From assembly GCA_902803245.1 (NCBI GenBank), contig CADCPJ010000321.1, positions 1 to 7,449 of the forward strand: 7,449 nt of DNA, read 5' to 3'. A model generated the notes under the pieces. The model saw nothing but the letters and a program-made list of their open reading frames with translations, ran no database searches and was not told where the DNA came from. Below, piece by piece: positions 6,322 to 7,449 of the stretch. This DNA is from an uncultured Lachnospiraceae bacterium. Its GTDB lineage: Bacteria > Bacillota > Clostridia > Lachnospirales > Lachnospiraceae. Every line of letters begins with the position of its first letter. The first letter of the stretch is position 1. A program made the position numbers and the translations under genes.

Positions 6322-7374
6322 ATGGGGGAATTGGATTTTTTCAGAGGAAAGCGGGTTCTTGTAACCGGGCATACAGGTTTTAAGGGCTCCTGGCTCTCGG
6401 AAATCCTGCTGCTCGCGGGCGCGGAGGTGACGGGCTACGCCGCCTCCCCCCCGACAGATCCGGCTCTTTTTTTTATGCTGGGACTAAAAGACAGGATGCG
6501 CTCCATCCACGGGGATGTCCGAAGCTTTGATGATCTCATGCATGCGGTGGAGCAGGCGAGGCCGGAGATCGTATTTCATCTTGCCGCACAGCCCCTCGTC
6601 AGGGATTCCTACCGGATTCCGCGGGAGACATTCGAGACCAATGTCATGGGGACGGTGAATCTCCTTGAGGCACTGCGCAGGGAGGGCTCTGCCCTGTCCG
6701 TTGTCAATGTGACGACGGACAAGGTCTACCTGAACCGCGAGATCAGAAGAGGCTACCTGGAAGACGATCCCCTCGACGGGTATGACCCTTACTCCAACAG
6801 CAAATCCTGCTCGGATCTCGTGACTCACAGCTATTACCGCTCATTTTTCAGGGAAATGGGAATCCCCGTCTCCACTGCGAGAGCCGGCAATGTCATCGGA
6901 GGCGGAGACTTTGCATCGGACAGGATCGTTCCGGACTGCGTGCGTGCGGCACTTGAGGGAAAGCCCGTCGTATTGCGGAATCCGGGCTCCGTGCGGCCCT
7001 ATCAGCACGTGCTGGAGCCGCTCATGGCCTACCTGCTGATTGCGAGGAAGCAGGCGGAGGATCCCTCTCTTTCAGGGGCCTATAATGTGGGACCGGATCC
7101 GGAGGACACTGTGTCGACTGAGACGCTTGCTGATTTCTTTGTGAAAGCGTGGGGCGAGGGCGCGTCCTTCTTTTCCAGACCGGACGGAGGCCCTCACGAG
7201 GCGAATCTCCTCATGCTTGACAGCACAAAGATCAAGGAGAAGCTCGGCTGGAGACCGAGATGGAGGGCGGAGAAGGCAATCGGGATGACGGTCGCATGGC
7301 ACAAAGCGGTGAGAGACGGCGTGAGCGCGTCCGTATGCACGGATGAGCAGATAAAGGAGTATTTCGATGTTTGA
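6322..7374 (+). CDS. rfbG: CDP-glucose 4,6-dehydratase RfbG
   Basis: RfbG (DdhB) turns CDP-glucose into CDP-4-keto-6-deoxyglucose using bound NAD. It belongs to the extended short-chain dehydrogenase family. The 350-residue length is typical. The Rossmann nucleotide-binding motif TGHTGFKG is at 15-22, and HLAAQPLVRDSY follows at about 86-97. The catalytic triad region is TTDK (131-134) with Tyr157 and Lys161 in YSNSK (157-161), preceded by GYDP. TDK rather than the TDE of RmlB-type enzymes fits the CDP-glucose branch. AGNVIGGGDFASDRIVPD (188-205) and VRPYQHVLEPL (224-234) are family signatures; Tyr replaces the more usual Trp in RPWQHV. A C7 tract and a T8 tract lie in the early coding region but the frame is intact. 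The stop overlaps the start of rfbH by eight bases. Confidence 0.96.
   Translation: MGELDFFRGKRVLVTGHTGFKGSWLSEILLLAGAEVTGYAASPPTDPALFFMLGLKDRMRSIHGDVRSFDDLMHAVEQARPEIVFHLAAQPLVRDSYRIPRETFETNVMGTVNLLEALRREGSALSVVNVTTDKVYLNREIRRGYLEDDPLDGYDPYSNSKSCSDLVTHSYYRSFFREMGIPVSTARAGNVIGGGDFASDRIVPDCVRAALEGKPVVLRNPGSVRPYQHVLEPLMAYLLIARKQAEDPSLSGAYNVGPDPEDTVSTETLADFFVKAWGEGASFFSRPDGGPHEANLLMLDSTKIKEKLGWRPRWRAEKAIGMTVAWHKAVRDGVSASVCTDEQIKEYFDV
6446..6474 (+). other. Paired homopolymer tracts (C7 and T8) in the 5' part of rfbG
   Basis: Seven C bases at 6446-6452 and eight T bases at 6467-6474 sit 14 bases apart, over codons about 42-51. The encoded SPPTDPALFFMLGL aligns with what is expected for RfbG, so the gene is in the on frame here. 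These tracts are possible slippage sites. Confidence 0.6.
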
Positions 7375-7449
7375 AGAGAAAACCGAGCAGGAAGCGAGAG
7401 AAATGATTCTTGAAGCTGTCCGCGAGTACTGCGGCACCTTTCATAATAA
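7367..7449 (+). CDS. rfbH: RfbH, CDP-4-keto-6-deoxyglucose 3-dehydratase (N-terminal fragment, cut by the window end)
   Basis: Only 27 codons are present, beginning MFEEKTEQEAREMILEAV and continuing with REYCGTFHN. The (V/R)-x-YC-x-x-(Y/F)HN pattern matches the start of RfbH (DdhC), the PLP- and iron-sulfur-dependent enzyme that removes the 3-hydroxyl of the sugar. AAAGGAG at 7353-7359 is seven bases from the ATG, and the start overlaps rfbG by eight bases. The catalytic part is outside the window, so the assignment rests on this short N-terminus plus the rfbF-rfbG-rfbH gene order. Confidence 0.8.
   Translation, partial: MFEEKTEQEAREMILEAVREYCGTFHN

Overview
The window is a compact run of co-directional genes, all on the + strand, with gaps of 0-83 bases and several short overlaps. 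The content suggests a moderately high-GC Clostridia member of the Bacillota, most likely Lachnospiraceae. The grounds are the CdaA-CdaR pair, strong GAGG/GGAGG ribosome binding sites, an N-terminal signal peptide plus class A-type (S11) D,D-carboxypeptidase, and an HPr with the Bacillota-type Lys45-Ser46 site. The family assignment is inference, not proof.

Left part (1-1394): the 3' part of a small two-helix membrane protein, then a polytopic membrane protein of unknown function. They are separated by a striking array of 19-base tandem repeats. The array swallows the stop codon of the first gene, and each unit carries a GAGG-6nt-ATG element and a nine-codon mini-ORF. Adjacent units can also pair into a hairpin.

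Middle part (1410-5490): cdaA (membrane diadenylate cyclase that makes c-di-AMP), cdaR/ybbR (its membrane-anchored extracellular regulator with four YbbR domains), an HPr-like phosphocarrier that keeps His15 and Ser46 but has Lys in place of the catalytic Arg17, and a secreted penicillin-binding D-alanyl-D-alanine carboxypeptidase. The carboxypeptidase has an unusual transmembrane helix followed by a charged, repeat-containing cytoplasmic tail. glmM, the usual third partner of cdaA-cdaR in Bacilli, is not next to them here. Theme: c-di-AMP signalling, peptidoglycan trimming and possibly carbon-status sensing.

Right part (5537-7449): rfbF (CTP:glucose-1-phosphate cytidylyltransferase), rfbG (CDP-glucose 4,6-dehydratase) and the first 27 codons of rfbH (CDP-4-keto-6-deoxyglucose 3-dehydratase). 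These are the first three steps from glucose-1-phosphate towards a CDP-3,6-dideoxyhexose, presumably for a surface polysaccharide. No terminator or convincing promoter is visible between the middle and right parts, so read-through is possible. No RNA genes, CRISPR arrays, insertion sequences or attachment sites were seen, and no gene-free stretch exceeds 300 bases.
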